Of a stretch of 34,329 nt of DNA, positions 24,334 through 31,625 are shown piece after piece. The position numbers and the translations under genes are program-made. The stretch's first letter is position 1; each line of letters opens with the position of its first letter. Source of the stretch: Thermodesulfobacteriota bacterium (lineage in GTDB: Bacteria; Desulfobacterota; Desulfobulbia; Desulfobulbales; JBFMBH01); the NCBI GenBank assembly GCA_040755095.1, contig JBFMBH010000031.1, forward strand, positions 1 to 34,329, written 5' to 3'. The notes below the pieces were generated by a model. It was not told where the DNA came from and ran no database searches. It was given only the letters and a program-made list of their open reading frames with translations.

Positions 24334-24357
24334 GGGCAGGCTGAAAGAAAAGATAAT
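24328..24357 (+). promoter_or_regulatory. candidate promoter of the hemerythrin gene
   Basis: TTGCAT (24328-24333) and GATAAT (24352-24357) are 18 nt apart in a locally AT-rich patch. The start near 24364 would give a 5' leader of about 94 nt including the C11 run. The reverse strand of the same patch reads TATTAT (24358-24353), a possible -10 for the MFS gene. Confidence 0.4.
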
Positions 24358-24419
24358 AGAAGGCAGTCCGTAAGACCGGAGCCGCAAGCTTACCAGGAAG
24401 CCGCATCCAAGACGAGCTT

Positions 24420-24430
24420 CCCCCCCCCCC
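24420..24430 (+). repeat. C11 homopolymer upstream of hemerythrin
   Basis: Eleven consecutive C residues lie 27 nt before the hemerythrin ATG and 15 nt before its AAGGAGG. Tracts of this length can slip during replication. Here length changes would alter the 5' leader rather than the reading frame. Confidence 0.85.
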
Positions 24431-24457
24431 TCAACGAGGCCCCCCAAGGAGGTTCTT

Positions 24458-24862
24458 ATGCCCCTCGCCTGGAAGAACGAGTACTCCGTCAACATCCGGG
24501 AAATCGACGACCAGCACCGCCAGCTGGTGAGCATGATCAACGAGCTGGATCGCGCCATGCTGCAGGGACAGGGCAAACAGGCCCTGGGCACCATCCTCGG
24601 CAGCCTCATCAGCTACGCCGGCAGCCACTTCGCCACCGAGGAGAGACTGATGCGCCAGCACGGCTTTCCGGGCTACGAGGAGCATGCCGGCAAGCACGCC
24701 AAGATGACCGAGAAGGTGCTCGACTTGGCCCGGCAGCACGAAGCCGGCCGACCGGCCCTCACCATCGAGGTGATGAAATTCCTCCAGGACTGGCTGGACA
24801 AGCACATCCTGGGCACTGACAAGAAATACGGGCCATTCTTGAACGCCAAGGGCGTGATCTAG
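24458..24862 (+). CDS. bacteriohemerythrin
   Basis: This 134-residue single-domain O2-binding protein uses a non-heme di-iron centre. All seven ligands are visible in the expected order: His20 (DDQH), His57 and Glu61 (HFATEE), His76 and His80 (HAGKH), His116 and Asp121 (DKHILGTDKKY). The N-terminus LAWKNEYSVNIREIDDQH is typical. Such proteins store, carry or sense O2 in microaerophiles and anaerobes. AAGGAGG lies 5 nt before the ATG, an excellent site suggesting strong translation. It is monocistronic in appearance. Confidence 0.96.
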   Translation: MPLAWKNEYSVNIREIDDQHRQLVSMINELDRAMLQGQGKQALGTILGSLISYAGSHFATEERLMRQHGFPGYEEHAGKHAKMTEKVLDLARQHEAGRPALTIEVMKFLQDWLDKHILGTDKKYGPFLNAKGVI

Positions 24863-24897
24863 ACCGCACCGGCCTACCACGGACACCCGTCCCTCAG

Positions 24898-24924
24898 GGA
24901 ACCGCATTTTTTTGTAACCATCCT
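24898..24924 (+). promoter_or_regulatory. candidate ECF-sigma promoter of the Spy/sigma module
   Basis: GGAACC (24898-24903) is followed by a T7 run in the spacer (24907-24913) and a TCCT element 17 nt after the first box. GGAAC-type -35 boxes with T-rich spacers are typical of RpoE-like ECF promoters. It lies about 95 nt before the Spy-like ORF. The T-run after a short TCCC/GGGA stem could instead be a weak terminator of the hemerythrin gene. Confidence 0.35.
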
Positions 24925-25016
24925 CCTGGCCCCGACGACTTTCCGAACAGAGGCCGGCCGGCCCCAGCCACGCGTTGGACGTCAGCAGCCATGAACCCTT
25001 TTTCGGAGGTCGAGTC

Positions 25017-25511
25017 ATGAGAAGGATGGTCTTCCTGTTCGCATTGATGATCGTGATGACGGGATTCGCCCTGCGGCCCGCCCAGGCCTGGACCCGGGAC
25101 CCGCAGGTGGGCCAGTCTCAGGCCCTGGCCCAGGTGCAGGCCGCGCTGGCGGCCCTGGACCTGTCCGCGGACCAGAAGGAGGCGGTGGCGGTCATCATGG
25201 CCCAGTACGGCCCCCAGGCCCGGGAGCTGGGAACGGATCTGGCGGCTGCGGCCGCTTCGCTCCGGGACACCATGCTCACTGCCGGGGATGATGAGGCCGC
25301 GGTACGGGCGGCCCATATGCGGCTGGCTGCGGTCGGCCAGGAGCTGGCGGTGATCGGCGGCCAGGCGGCCAGCGCCGTCCGGGAGGTGCTCACCCCGGAG
25401 CAGGAGGCCATCCTGGCCGAACGGCTGGCGCACCGCCAGGAGCGGCGGCAAGCCCTCCTGGGCCGTCTGGGGATGGAGGGTGGCCGCCAAACGGCCAGGG
25501 CTGGCCGCTAG
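25017..25511 (+). CDS. periplasmic Spy/CpxP-like protein with signal peptide
   Basis: This 164-residue protein has a clear signal peptide (RRMVFLFALMIVMTGFALR, cleavage probably after PAQA at 24). A mature all-alpha, Ala/Gln-rich domain follows with LDLSADQKEAVAVIMAQYG and VREVLTPEQEAILAERLAHR. These resemble the repeated LTPEQ-type helices of Spy/CpxP and zinc-resistance-associated proteins, which bind misfolded proteins or metals in the periplasm. The ATG at 25017 follows GGAGG by 7 nt; an in-frame ATG at 24975 lacks such a site. It leads a module with a sigma factor, a small TM protein and another helical envelope protein. Confidence 0.75.
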   Translation: MRRMVFLFALMIVMTGFALRPAQAWTRDPQVGQSQALAQVQAALAALDLSADQKEAVAVIMAQYGPQARELGTDLAAAAASLRDTMLTAGDDEAAVRAAHMRLAAVGQELAVIGGQAASAVREVLTPEQEAILAERLAHRQERRQALLGRLGMEGGRQTARAGR

Positions 25512-25560
25512 AGCCAGGGGCGTGGCCGGCGGCGTGCCTGCCCCCGGCCACGCCACACCC

Positions 25561-26169
25561 ATGACCACCCGGGATGAAGGAGCCACCGACGCCGCCCTGG
25601 TGGCCGCGGTCTTGGGCGGCGACCACGAGGCCTTTGCCGGCATCCTCCGCCGCCACAGCGCTGCGGTGAGCCGGATCGTCTCCCGCCACCTGCCGGCGGC
25701 AGCGGTGCCGGATGGGTGCCAGGAGACCTTTGTCCGGGCCTTCCGGGGACTGGCCGGCTTTCGGCAGCAAGAGTCCTTGGGCCACTGGCTGGCCGCGATC
25801 GCGGTGCGGGCCTGCCATGACTACTGGCGGGAGCGCTACCGCAGCCGGGAGCTTCCCGCCGGCTCCCTCTCTGACGAGGGCGAAGGGGCACTGGCCGAGA
25901 GCGCAGCCCAGGTGGCCTGGCAGCACCACGAATCGGCCCGGAGCCGGCGGGAGGCCCGGGCGGTCCTGGATTGGGCGCTGGATCAGCTTGCCCCCACCGA
26001 CCGCCTGATCCTCGCCCTGACCGTGCTGGAAGGGCGGTCGACCCGGGAGGCGGCGGACCTCTTGGGATTGAGCCTGGTGAATGTCAAGGTACGGGCGCTC
26101 CGGGCCCGACGCCGCCTGCACCAGCTCCTGGCGAAAGAGGAGGAGCGCCTCCGGAGGAGAGGAGCATGA
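25561..26169 (+). CDS. ECF-type RNA polymerase sigma factor
   Basis: This 202-residue sigma factor has a region 2 (about 25-95, with GCQETFVRAFRGLAGFRQQ and LGHWLAAIAVRACHDYWRER) and a region 4 (about 140-195, with LAPTDRLILALTVLEGRS and TREAADLLGLSLVNVKVRAL). No region 1.1 or 3 is present. The ATG at 25561 has no Shine-Dalgarno. A GTG at 25480, inside the previous gene and preceded by GGATGGAGG, would add 27 low-complexity residues and cannot be excluded. The stop overlaps the next ATG by four bases, the usual coupling of ECF sigma and its anti-sigma. Confidence 0.9.
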   Translation: MTTRDEGATDAALVAAVLGGDHEAFAGILRRHSAAVSRIVSRHLPAAAVPDGCQETFVRAFRGLAGFRQQESLGHWLAAIAVRACHDYWRERYRSRELPAGSLSDEGEGALAESAAQVAWQHHESARSRREARAVLDWALDQLAPTDRLILALTVLEGRSTREAADLLGLSLVNVKVRALRARRRLHQLLAKEEERLRRRGA

Positions 26170-26486
26170 AGTCCCAGGATGCGCAGCAACGGGAGAGCCG
26201 ACTCCGGCAAGCGTATGAGGACCAGCCATCCGTGGCCCTGGACGAGGCCTGGCAGGCAAAGGTGATGGCGGCGATCCGCCAGGAGGCCAAGGACCTTGGC
26301 CACCCGCGACCGCACGCCGAAAACGGTGGCCTCTTTCTCCCCCTGTCCGTTGCCGGCTGCGGCCTAGCTGCCGCTGGCCTGGCGGTGCTTCTGGCCGTCT
26401 GGCCGTCCATTGAAGGGGCGGTGGCCGGCATGGTCCTGGAGGAGCTGGCCGGCCTGCCCATGACCCTGCTGTTCGGCCTATCCTGA
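26166..26486 (+). CDS. small membrane protein, probable anti-sigma-like partner
   Basis: This 106-residue protein has a soluble N-terminal part of about 55 residues (Gln/Glu-rich, LDEAWQAKVMAAIRQEAKDL), one strong TM helix (LFLPLSVAGCGLAAAGLAVLLAVW) and a second weaker hydrophobic segment at the C-terminus. Its ATG overlaps the sigma stop (ATGA) and is preceded by GGAGGAGAGGAGC. Position and topology suggest it holds the sigma factor at the membrane. No zinc-binding HxxxCxxC of the ZAS anti-sigma family is seen, so the assignment rests on context. Confidence 0.7.
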   Translation: MKSQDAQQRESRLRQAYEDQPSVALDEAWQAKVMAAIRQEAKDLGHPRPHAENGGLFLPLSVAGCGLAAAGLAVLLAVWPSIEGAVAGMVLEELAGLPMTLLFGLS

Positions 26487-26501
26487 GGAGCGAGCGAGCC
26501 C

Positions 26502-26894
26502 ATGAAACGATGGCAGCTGACCCTGGTGCTCTTGGCCGCCTTTCTGGCCGGCGCGGCCAGTGGGGCCGCCGGGATCGGCCTCGTGGTCCAGGCCCGGTTC
26601 CGCGCGGCCGTAGCCGGCGGCAGTGTCTTCCCCCGCCAGCTCATCATGTCCCGCCTCACTTCCCGTCTCGATCTGGATTCGGCCACCCAGGCCAGAATCG
26701 CCCCGATCCTCGACGAGGCCAGCGCCGAGGTCGGGCGCCTGCGGCAGGAGAACGCGCCCCGGCTTGCTGCCATCATCGACCGGGCGGTGGCCCGGATGCA
26801 AGAAGAGCTTTCCCCGGCCCAGGCGGAGACCCTGGCCGAAATGGTGGCCCGCCTGCGACCACGCTTGGCCCCTGGCCAGACCCGGGGGCCGTGA
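26502..26894 (+). CDS. envelope-anchored Spy-like helical protein
   Basis: This 130-residue protein has an N-terminal hydrophobic helix (WQLTLVLLAAFLAGAASGAAG) that acts as signal anchor. A helical domain follows with FPRQLIMSRLTSRLDLDSAT, ARIAPILDEASAEVGRLRQE and ELSPAQAETLAEMVARLRPR. The L-x-D/S-x-x-Q helices resemble periplasmic heavy-metal-sensor/Spy-like proteins. It follows the anti-sigma-like gene by 15 nt, with GAGGAGC upstream. It converges with the CCHC protein gene with only 12 nt between. Confidence 0.7.
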   Translation: MKRWQLTLVLLAAFLAGAASGAAGIGLVVQARFRAAVAGGSVFPRQLIMSRLTSRLDLDSATQARIAPILDEASAEVGRLRQENAPRLAAIIDRAVARMQEELSPAQAETLAEMVARLRPRLAPGQTRGP

Positions 26895-26906
26895 TCCGTC
26901 CGGCCT

Positions 26907-29015
26907 TCAGTCCTGGCCTCGCATGTCCGCCAGGGTCCACAGCAGGGCAAAAACCGGCGCCACCAGCCCTAAGAGCAGCACCAGCGCCTCCTTCTGGAAC
27001 CCGGGATCCAGAAGACGCTCCGGCAGCCCCCCCAGGCTGCCTGCGGGCAGAAGCTGCCCCGACAGAGGCACCGCGGCCAGGGCGAGAAAGAACAGCACCG
27101 CTTCGCAGGCCAGGAGCCGTTTGCCGAAATCCCGGCAGATCTCCACCGCGTTGCGCACCCAGTTCATGCGCTCCACCAGGGGACGCAAGCCGACCAGCCC
27201 CGCCTCCACCTGACTCACCAGCTCGCTCGCCTCGCGGAAGGCGGGGCCCTTGTTCTCCAGAATCAAGGATCTTGCCCGGTGCAGGCTCCGGAACAGGTCG
27301 TTCACCGTGTCGCCGAACTGGCCAAACAGCCCCTGATAAGGAAAGCGATCCCAGTAGGCCTTGATGCCCTGCCACTGGCCCTGCAGATCCTTGAGGGTGT
27401 TCTTGAGGGCCTCGGTGCGGTCCTCCCGCAGCCGATCGCAGGTGAAGACCATGCCCTTGGCCCGGCTGGCCACCTCCAGGAGACCGTAGAAGCTCTGCCG
27501 GTCCATGAAGGCCTCCAGGCGGCTGAGAAGACCCTGGTTGGCCTTGACCTGATCGTCGCCGGCGCCAAACCAGATGACGATATCCTCCGCCTGGACGCGG
27601 GCGGCGGCGAGCCCCTCCCGGGCCTTGGCCAGGGTGGCATGGTGGACGGCGGTCAGCATGTCTTCCACGATGGCCTGGACCGGCTCCAGATCCGGATCCA
27701 TCAGAGCCGCGCAGTAGAGCTCCTTTTGGCTCTCCACCAGCACCCGCAAGGTCTTGAGATCGCGCTCCCCGAAAGTGCCCTGGCGGACGGCCAGCTGGAT
27801 CTTCCGGTAGGAGGCGTCCAGGCAGTCCCGGTTGATGGCGAACACCTGGCTCACGGCGTGGTCCGCCTTGGCCAGGTCCTGCTCGACGATCTCGTGGAAC
27901 CGGGACAGGAGCATCTGGATGTAGGTCTGCTCGCGGGGGCCGGGAGCCAGGCTGTGCGCCCGCCGCAGCCGCGCCTGGGCGGCCTCGTCCTGGTCCTGCT
28001 CCAGATGCGCCAGGGCCAGGCCGATCTGGGCGAAAAACTCGCCCACCCCCTGGCCGATCTTGTTCTTCTCCAGGAGAAGCTGCCCCGCCTCACGGTATTT
28101 GCCCACCCGCAGGCAGTCCAGCCCCACGAACAACTGCTTGTTCGTGACCTTGAGCCCGGTCGCGTCCTGCATGCGGGGCCAGTTGGCACCCGGGGTGAAG
28201 GCCAGGGTGAGGAGGAAGCGAATCTGGAACACCCGGCCGAGGTCGAAATAGGCCACCAGGGCGGTGAGGGGGGGCTGATCCCGGAGCTGGGCGGCGTCGA
28301 TGCCGGCGGCCAGGGTGCGCACGGTCTCTTCCGGCCGGTCCAAGGCGGCCCGGAAGGCTGCGGCCAGCTCGGTGGCGGTCATGAAGCCCGCCTCTGGCAG
28401 GGCCACGAGGTCCGGGGCCAGGTACTTGGACGGGCACAGGGCCGGCCGGTGGCCGGTCATGCCGCAGTAGAAGCAGAGGCGGCCGCCGGCAGACCGCAGC
28501 AGCCGCCGGTGCGGAAACAGGCTGTCGGTGCGGAAGCGGCCGCCGGCGCTGTACCGGAGGCGGAACAGGCCCTGGGGGGCGGTGTCCAGGGTGTGCGCCG
28601 GAAAGCTGCCGCCGTCCGCATACTCGGGCCAGCGGTTCTTCAAAGCCCGGGTGATGTACGGGGTGGCTGGCTCCAGAAAATCCCAGACCTGGGAGGTGAG
28701 GATCCGGACCGGTGAGCGCTCATCCCCTTTGCGCTCCAGGTGGAAGATGACGTGCACCGGCGCCGGACCGGCGTGGTCCGGCCAGCCGAAGGCCTTTCTG
28801 GTCTCGTCCAGGCTCTCGAAGAAGGCGGAGATCGCCGTCAGGGGATGATTGAAGAGGAAGAGCAGGAGCTCCTCGGAGCTTTCCGGATCCTCCCGGCCCT
28901 GGCGGAGCAGTCTGGTGCGCAGGCCGGCCCTGAACTGCGACCAGCGGTCGGACAACACCTGCTGGCCCAGAAAGGACAGGGGATGGACGGCGACCAGGAA
29001 GACCGCGTCATCCAT
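26907..29015 (-). CDS. large protein with CCHC zinc knuckle, helical repeats and C-terminal TM helices
   Basis: I do not recognise this 702-residue protein as a family. Residues 181-194 read CFYCGMTGHRPALC, an exact C-x2-C-x4-H-x4-C zinc knuckle, followed by PSKYL. The first 155 residues are a mixed alpha/beta region, beginning DDAVFLVAVHPLSFLGQQ. Residues of about 205-630 are helical, with TPR-like stretches (LDCLRVGKYREAGQLLLEKN, IGLALAHLEQDQDEAAQARL). Two TM helices close the chain (about 640-660 and 677-697). It follows the receiver-TPR gene by 68 nt on the same strand and is probably part of that operon. The ATG at 29015 has only a weak Shine-Dalgarno. Confidence 0.75.
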   Translation of the reverse strand: MDDAVFLVAVHPLSFLGQQVLSDRWSQFRAGLRTRLLRQGREDPESSEELLLFLFNHPLTAISAFFESLDETRKAFGWPDHAGPAPVHVIFHLERKGDERSPVRILTSQVWDFLEPATPYITRALKNRWPEYADGGSFPAHTLDTAPQGLFRLRYSAGGRFRTDSLFPHRRLLRSAGGRLCFYCGMTGHRPALCPSKYLAPDLVALPEAGFMTATELAAAFRAALDRPEETVRTLAAGIDAAQLRDQPPLTALVAYFDLGRVFQIRFLLTLAFTPGANWPRMQDATGLKVTNKQLFVGLDCLRVGKYREAGQLLLEKNKIGQGVGEFFAQIGLALAHLEQDQDEAAQARLRRAHSLAPGPREQTYIQMLLSRFHEIVEQDLAKADHAVSQVFAINRDCLDASYRKIQLAVRQGTFGERDLKTLRVLVESQKELYCAALMDPDLEPVQAIVEDMLTAVHHATLAKAREGLAAARVQAEDIVIWFGAGDDQVKANQGLLSRLEAFMDRQSFYGLLEVASRAKGMVFTCDRLREDRTEALKNTLKDLQGQWQGIKAYWDRFPYQGLFGQFGDTVNDLFRSLHRARSLILENKGPAFREASELVSQVEAGLVGLRPLVERMNWVRNAVEICRDFGKRLLACEAVLFFLALAAVPLSGQLLPAGSLGGLPERLLDPGFQKEALVLLLGLVAPVFALLWTLADMRGQD

Positions 29016-29083
29016 GATGCCGGCTCAGCCGCGGGCCGTGATCAGCGGACAGACGACGCCCGCCGGGCCAAGGCCGCATGGTG

Positions 29084-30241
29084 TCAGACGCATTTGTCGA
29101 AGACCTCCCGGGCCTCGGCGTTCTGGGGGTCGAGGCGCAGGGCCCGGGTGGCGTACTTGTCGGCCCGGATCGGCAGGCGCAGATCCAGGTAGGTCTTGGC
29201 GGTCTCCAGCAGGAGCTCCACGTCGTCCGGGGTTTGCGCCACCGCCTTTTCCAGGAGCTTGACGGCCTCGACGTGGTTGCCCACCGCCCGGAGAGCGAAG
29301 CCCAGGGGCCGGTACAGATGGGTCCGCTCCGGATCCTCCCGCAGGATCTCGGACAGAAGGCGGACCGTGAAGTGAAGCAGGCCGTGGACACGGCAGGACT
29401 CGGCGATATCCTCCTTGATGTCCAGGTCGTCCTTGCGAATCCTGAGCACCAGGCGGAAGATCCGCTCCGCCTCCTCGTTCTGCTTGGCCTTGAGCAGGAG
29501 CTTGCCGAAGGAGACTGCCCGGTCGGCGTGCCGGGGGCTGATCTCCATGGCGCGGGCGAAGTTGAGGGTGGCCCGCTCCAGGTTGCCCATGTTGTAATAG
29601 AGCTGGCCGAGATAATGGTAGGACGTGACGTCCAGACGATTGATGTCGGTGGCCTGCTCGAAGTAGTGGACAGCGCTTTTCACGTCCCCCTTCTTGAGGT
29701 GCAAGCGACCGAGCTCCCGCCAGGGCCGGGAGGTCTGGCTGGAAAGGGCCGCGGCCTTGTCCATGGCCTCGATGGCCCCGTCGATCTCGCCGGCCTCCTC
29801 CAGGTCCCGGGCCTGCCGCAAGTACACCATGAGTGGCGAGGGGTGCTCGGCCCGGTCCAGCAGCTCCTTGATCTTCTGCTCCAGGGTGGCGGTGACAAAG
29901 GGCTTGGTGAGGTAGGCGTCCACCTCCCGCTCGGCCGCCTCGGCGACGATCTCCTGGTTGGCCTCGGCGGTGATCATGAGAAAAGGCAGATCCCGCATCT
30001 TCTTGTTCTCGCGCACCCGGTTCAGGAGCTCGGTGCCGCTCATCTTCGGCATGTTGACATCCGAAATGATGAAGTCGATGGGCACCTTGCTCTTGAGCAG
30101 GATCTCCAGGGCGTCCTGGCCGTTGCTCGCTTCCAGGAACTCCCGGCCATAGCCAATGAGCCGCAGCATCGCCCGGATGGACCGGCGCATGTTGTCCATG
30201 TCGTCGACGATGAGGAAGGTCATCTCCTGCGGCGTCTTCAT
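29084..30241 (-). CDS. response regulator with TPR output (REC-TPR)
   Basis: This soluble 385-residue protein starts with a receiver: acidic VDDMDN, phosphoacceptor Asp61 in IISDVNMPKMSG, Thr in LMITAEA and Lys in YLTKPFV. From about 145 it consists of TPR units (for example DVTSYHYLGQLYYNMGNLER and RPWRELGRLHLKKGDVKSAV) through to the end. A TPR output implies phosphorylation-controlled protein binding rather than DNA binding. GGGGGGA lies upstream of the ATG. It follows the GAF kinase by 39 nt, making it the likely partner. The receiver resembles CheY (VNMPKMSGTELL). Confidence 0.93.
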   Translation of the reverse strand: MKTPQEMTFLIVDDMDNMRRSIRAMLRLIGYGREFLEASNGQDALEILLKSKVPIDFIISDVNMPKMSGTELLNRVRENKKMRDLPFLMITAEANQEIVAEAAEREVDAYLTKPFVTATLEQKIKELLDRAEHPSPLMVYLRQARDLEEAGEIDGAIEAMDKAAALSSQTSRPWRELGRLHLKKGDVKSAVHYFEQATDINRLDVTSYHYLGQLYYNMGNLERATLNFARAMEISPRHADRAVSFGKLLLKAKQNEEAERIFRLVLRIRKDDLDIKEDIAESCRVHGLLHFTVRLLSEILREDPERTHLYRPLGFALRAVGNHVEAVKLLEKAVAQTPDDVELLLETAKTYLDLRLPIRADKYATRALRLDPQNAEAREVFDKCV

Positions 30242-30280
30242 GGGCGATCCCCCCGCCGGTGTTCGGTGCGGGACATGAGC

Positions 30281-31621
30281 TCAGGCATCAGCGCCTCCTC
30301 CCAGCCGAGCCGAGGGCACCCCCTCGTGCACGGGCAGACTGACCATCATCCGGCAGCCGTGGCCCGGCGCGCTGTCCACAGCGATCCGACCCCGGTGCGC
30401 CTCCACCGCCAACCGGCAGAAGTAGAGCCCCAGCCCGGTGCCAACCAGATGGTCCCGATAACCGGTGAGACGGGCGTACTTTTCGAACAGATGGCTCTGG
30501 TGCTCCAGGGGAATGCCCTCCCCCTGATCCTGGACCGACACCTCGAGCCGGCGGCCGCCACCGGTCAGCCGGGCGGTCAGAATGACCTCCTGGCCGTGGG
30601 GCGAATGCCCCAGGGCATTGGTGAGCAGATTCTGCAGCACCCTGAGGATCATGACCCGGTCGACCCGTACCAGGGGCAGCCCCGGGCTGACGTCCAGGGT
30701 CAAGGCCACCCCCCGGATGCGCGCCAGCCCCTTGACAGCGCTCAAGGCCTCTTCCAGAAGATCCGGTACCTGCACCGGTTGCAGAAGCAAGGAGAGCTTG
30801 CCGTCCTCGATCTTGCCCACGTCCACCATGTTGGTGGCCATGCGCACTGCCCGCTCGCAGGCAATCTGGGCCGCCTCCAGAAACTCCCGGTTCTCGTCCG
30901 CCACCGAGTAGGACAGGATGTCCAGATTGGCCACCACCTCAGCCAGGGGCCCTTTGAGGTCGTGGACCAGCATCTTCACCAGCTCGGCCCGCATGGCCTC
31001 GTGCCGCCGCAGCTCCTCGTTGCGCTTCTTGAGGGTGGCCTCCTGCCGCTTCACCGCCTGGAGGAGGCGGTGCTGCTCCACCACCGACAGCACCATGCCG
31101 GAAAAATCCAGAAGGCAGGTCAGGTCGTCCTGGAGGAGATCAGCCTTGCCCGTGCGGTCAGTGACGTTGATCACCCCCACCAGGGTGGGACCGTTCATGA
31201 GGGGCACCGACAGGAGGGAACGGGTGCGGTAGGCATGCTCCCGCCGCGGGAAACGCTCGTCCTGGCTGATGTCGGGGATGAAAAGGGGCTTGTGATGACG
31301 GGCCACCCAGGCGGCTACTGTGTCGTCGTCCAGCCCCTGCTTGACCCCCAGGAGGACCGGCCGGCTGGCAGCCCGCACCACCAGCTGCCGGCCCTTGTCC
31401 AGGAGCATGATCGAGCCGTGATCCACCGCCAGATAGCGGAGGATGACCCGCAGCAGGCGGTCCAGCTGGCCGTCAGGGGACAGGCGCCGGTTGTTGACGA
31501 TCTGGGCGATCTCGAAGAAGCTGGCCAGGAGCCGGCCGGCCATCTCGGGGTGGCTTTGAAGGTCATCGAGCCTCTGGTGCTGTCCACTCATGGCGTTCCG
31601 TGCCCTCATGCCCTCGTCCAC
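30281..31621 (-). CDS. soluble GAF-domain histidine kinase
   Basis: This 446-residue kinase has a GAF domain (about 50-185: AVDHGSIMLLDKGRQLVVRA, SLLSVPLMNGPTLVGVINVT) and a coiled coil (about 185-212). HisKA has LVKMLVHDLKGPLAEVVANL (His220). The HATPase domain has LQNLLTNALGHSP, VQDQGEGIP and GTGLGLYFCRL. No TM helix is seen, so it senses a cytoplasmic small molecule or partner. The GTG at 31621 is chosen: GGAG, contained in the last guaA codons, lies 7 nt upstream. In-frame ATGs at 31609 and 31591 are alternatives. The gene begins only 4 nt past the guaA stop and is probably co-transcribed with guaBA. Confidence 0.92.
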   Translation of the reverse strand: MDEGMRARNAMSGQHQRLDDLQSHPEMAGRLLASFFEIAQIVNNRRLSPDGQLDRLLRVILRYLAVDHGSIMLLDKGRQLVVRAASRPVLLGVKQGLDDDTVAAWVARHHKPLFIPDISQDERFPRREHAYRTRSLLSVPLMNGPTLVGVINVTDRTGKADLLQDDLTCLLDFSGMVLSVVEQHRLLQAVKRQEATLKKRNEELRRHEAMRAELVKMLVHDLKGPLAEVVANLDILSYSVADENREFLEAAQIACERAVRMATNMVDVGKIEDGKLSLLLQPVQVPDLLEEALSAVKGLARIRGVALTLDVSPGLPLVRVDRVMILRVLQNLLTNALGHSPHGQEVILTARLTGGGRRLEVSVQDQGEGIPLEHQSHLFEKYARLTGYRDHLVGTGLGLYFCRLAVEAHRGRIAVDSAPGHGCRMMVSLPVHEGVPSARLGGGADA

Positions 31622-31625
31622 GCGC

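Noticed and set aside
24890-24913. Intrinsic terminator of hemerythrin (TCCC/GGGA stem plus T7)
   Set aside because: The stem is only 4 bp and is separated from the T-run; the T-run fits an ECF promoter spacer as well.
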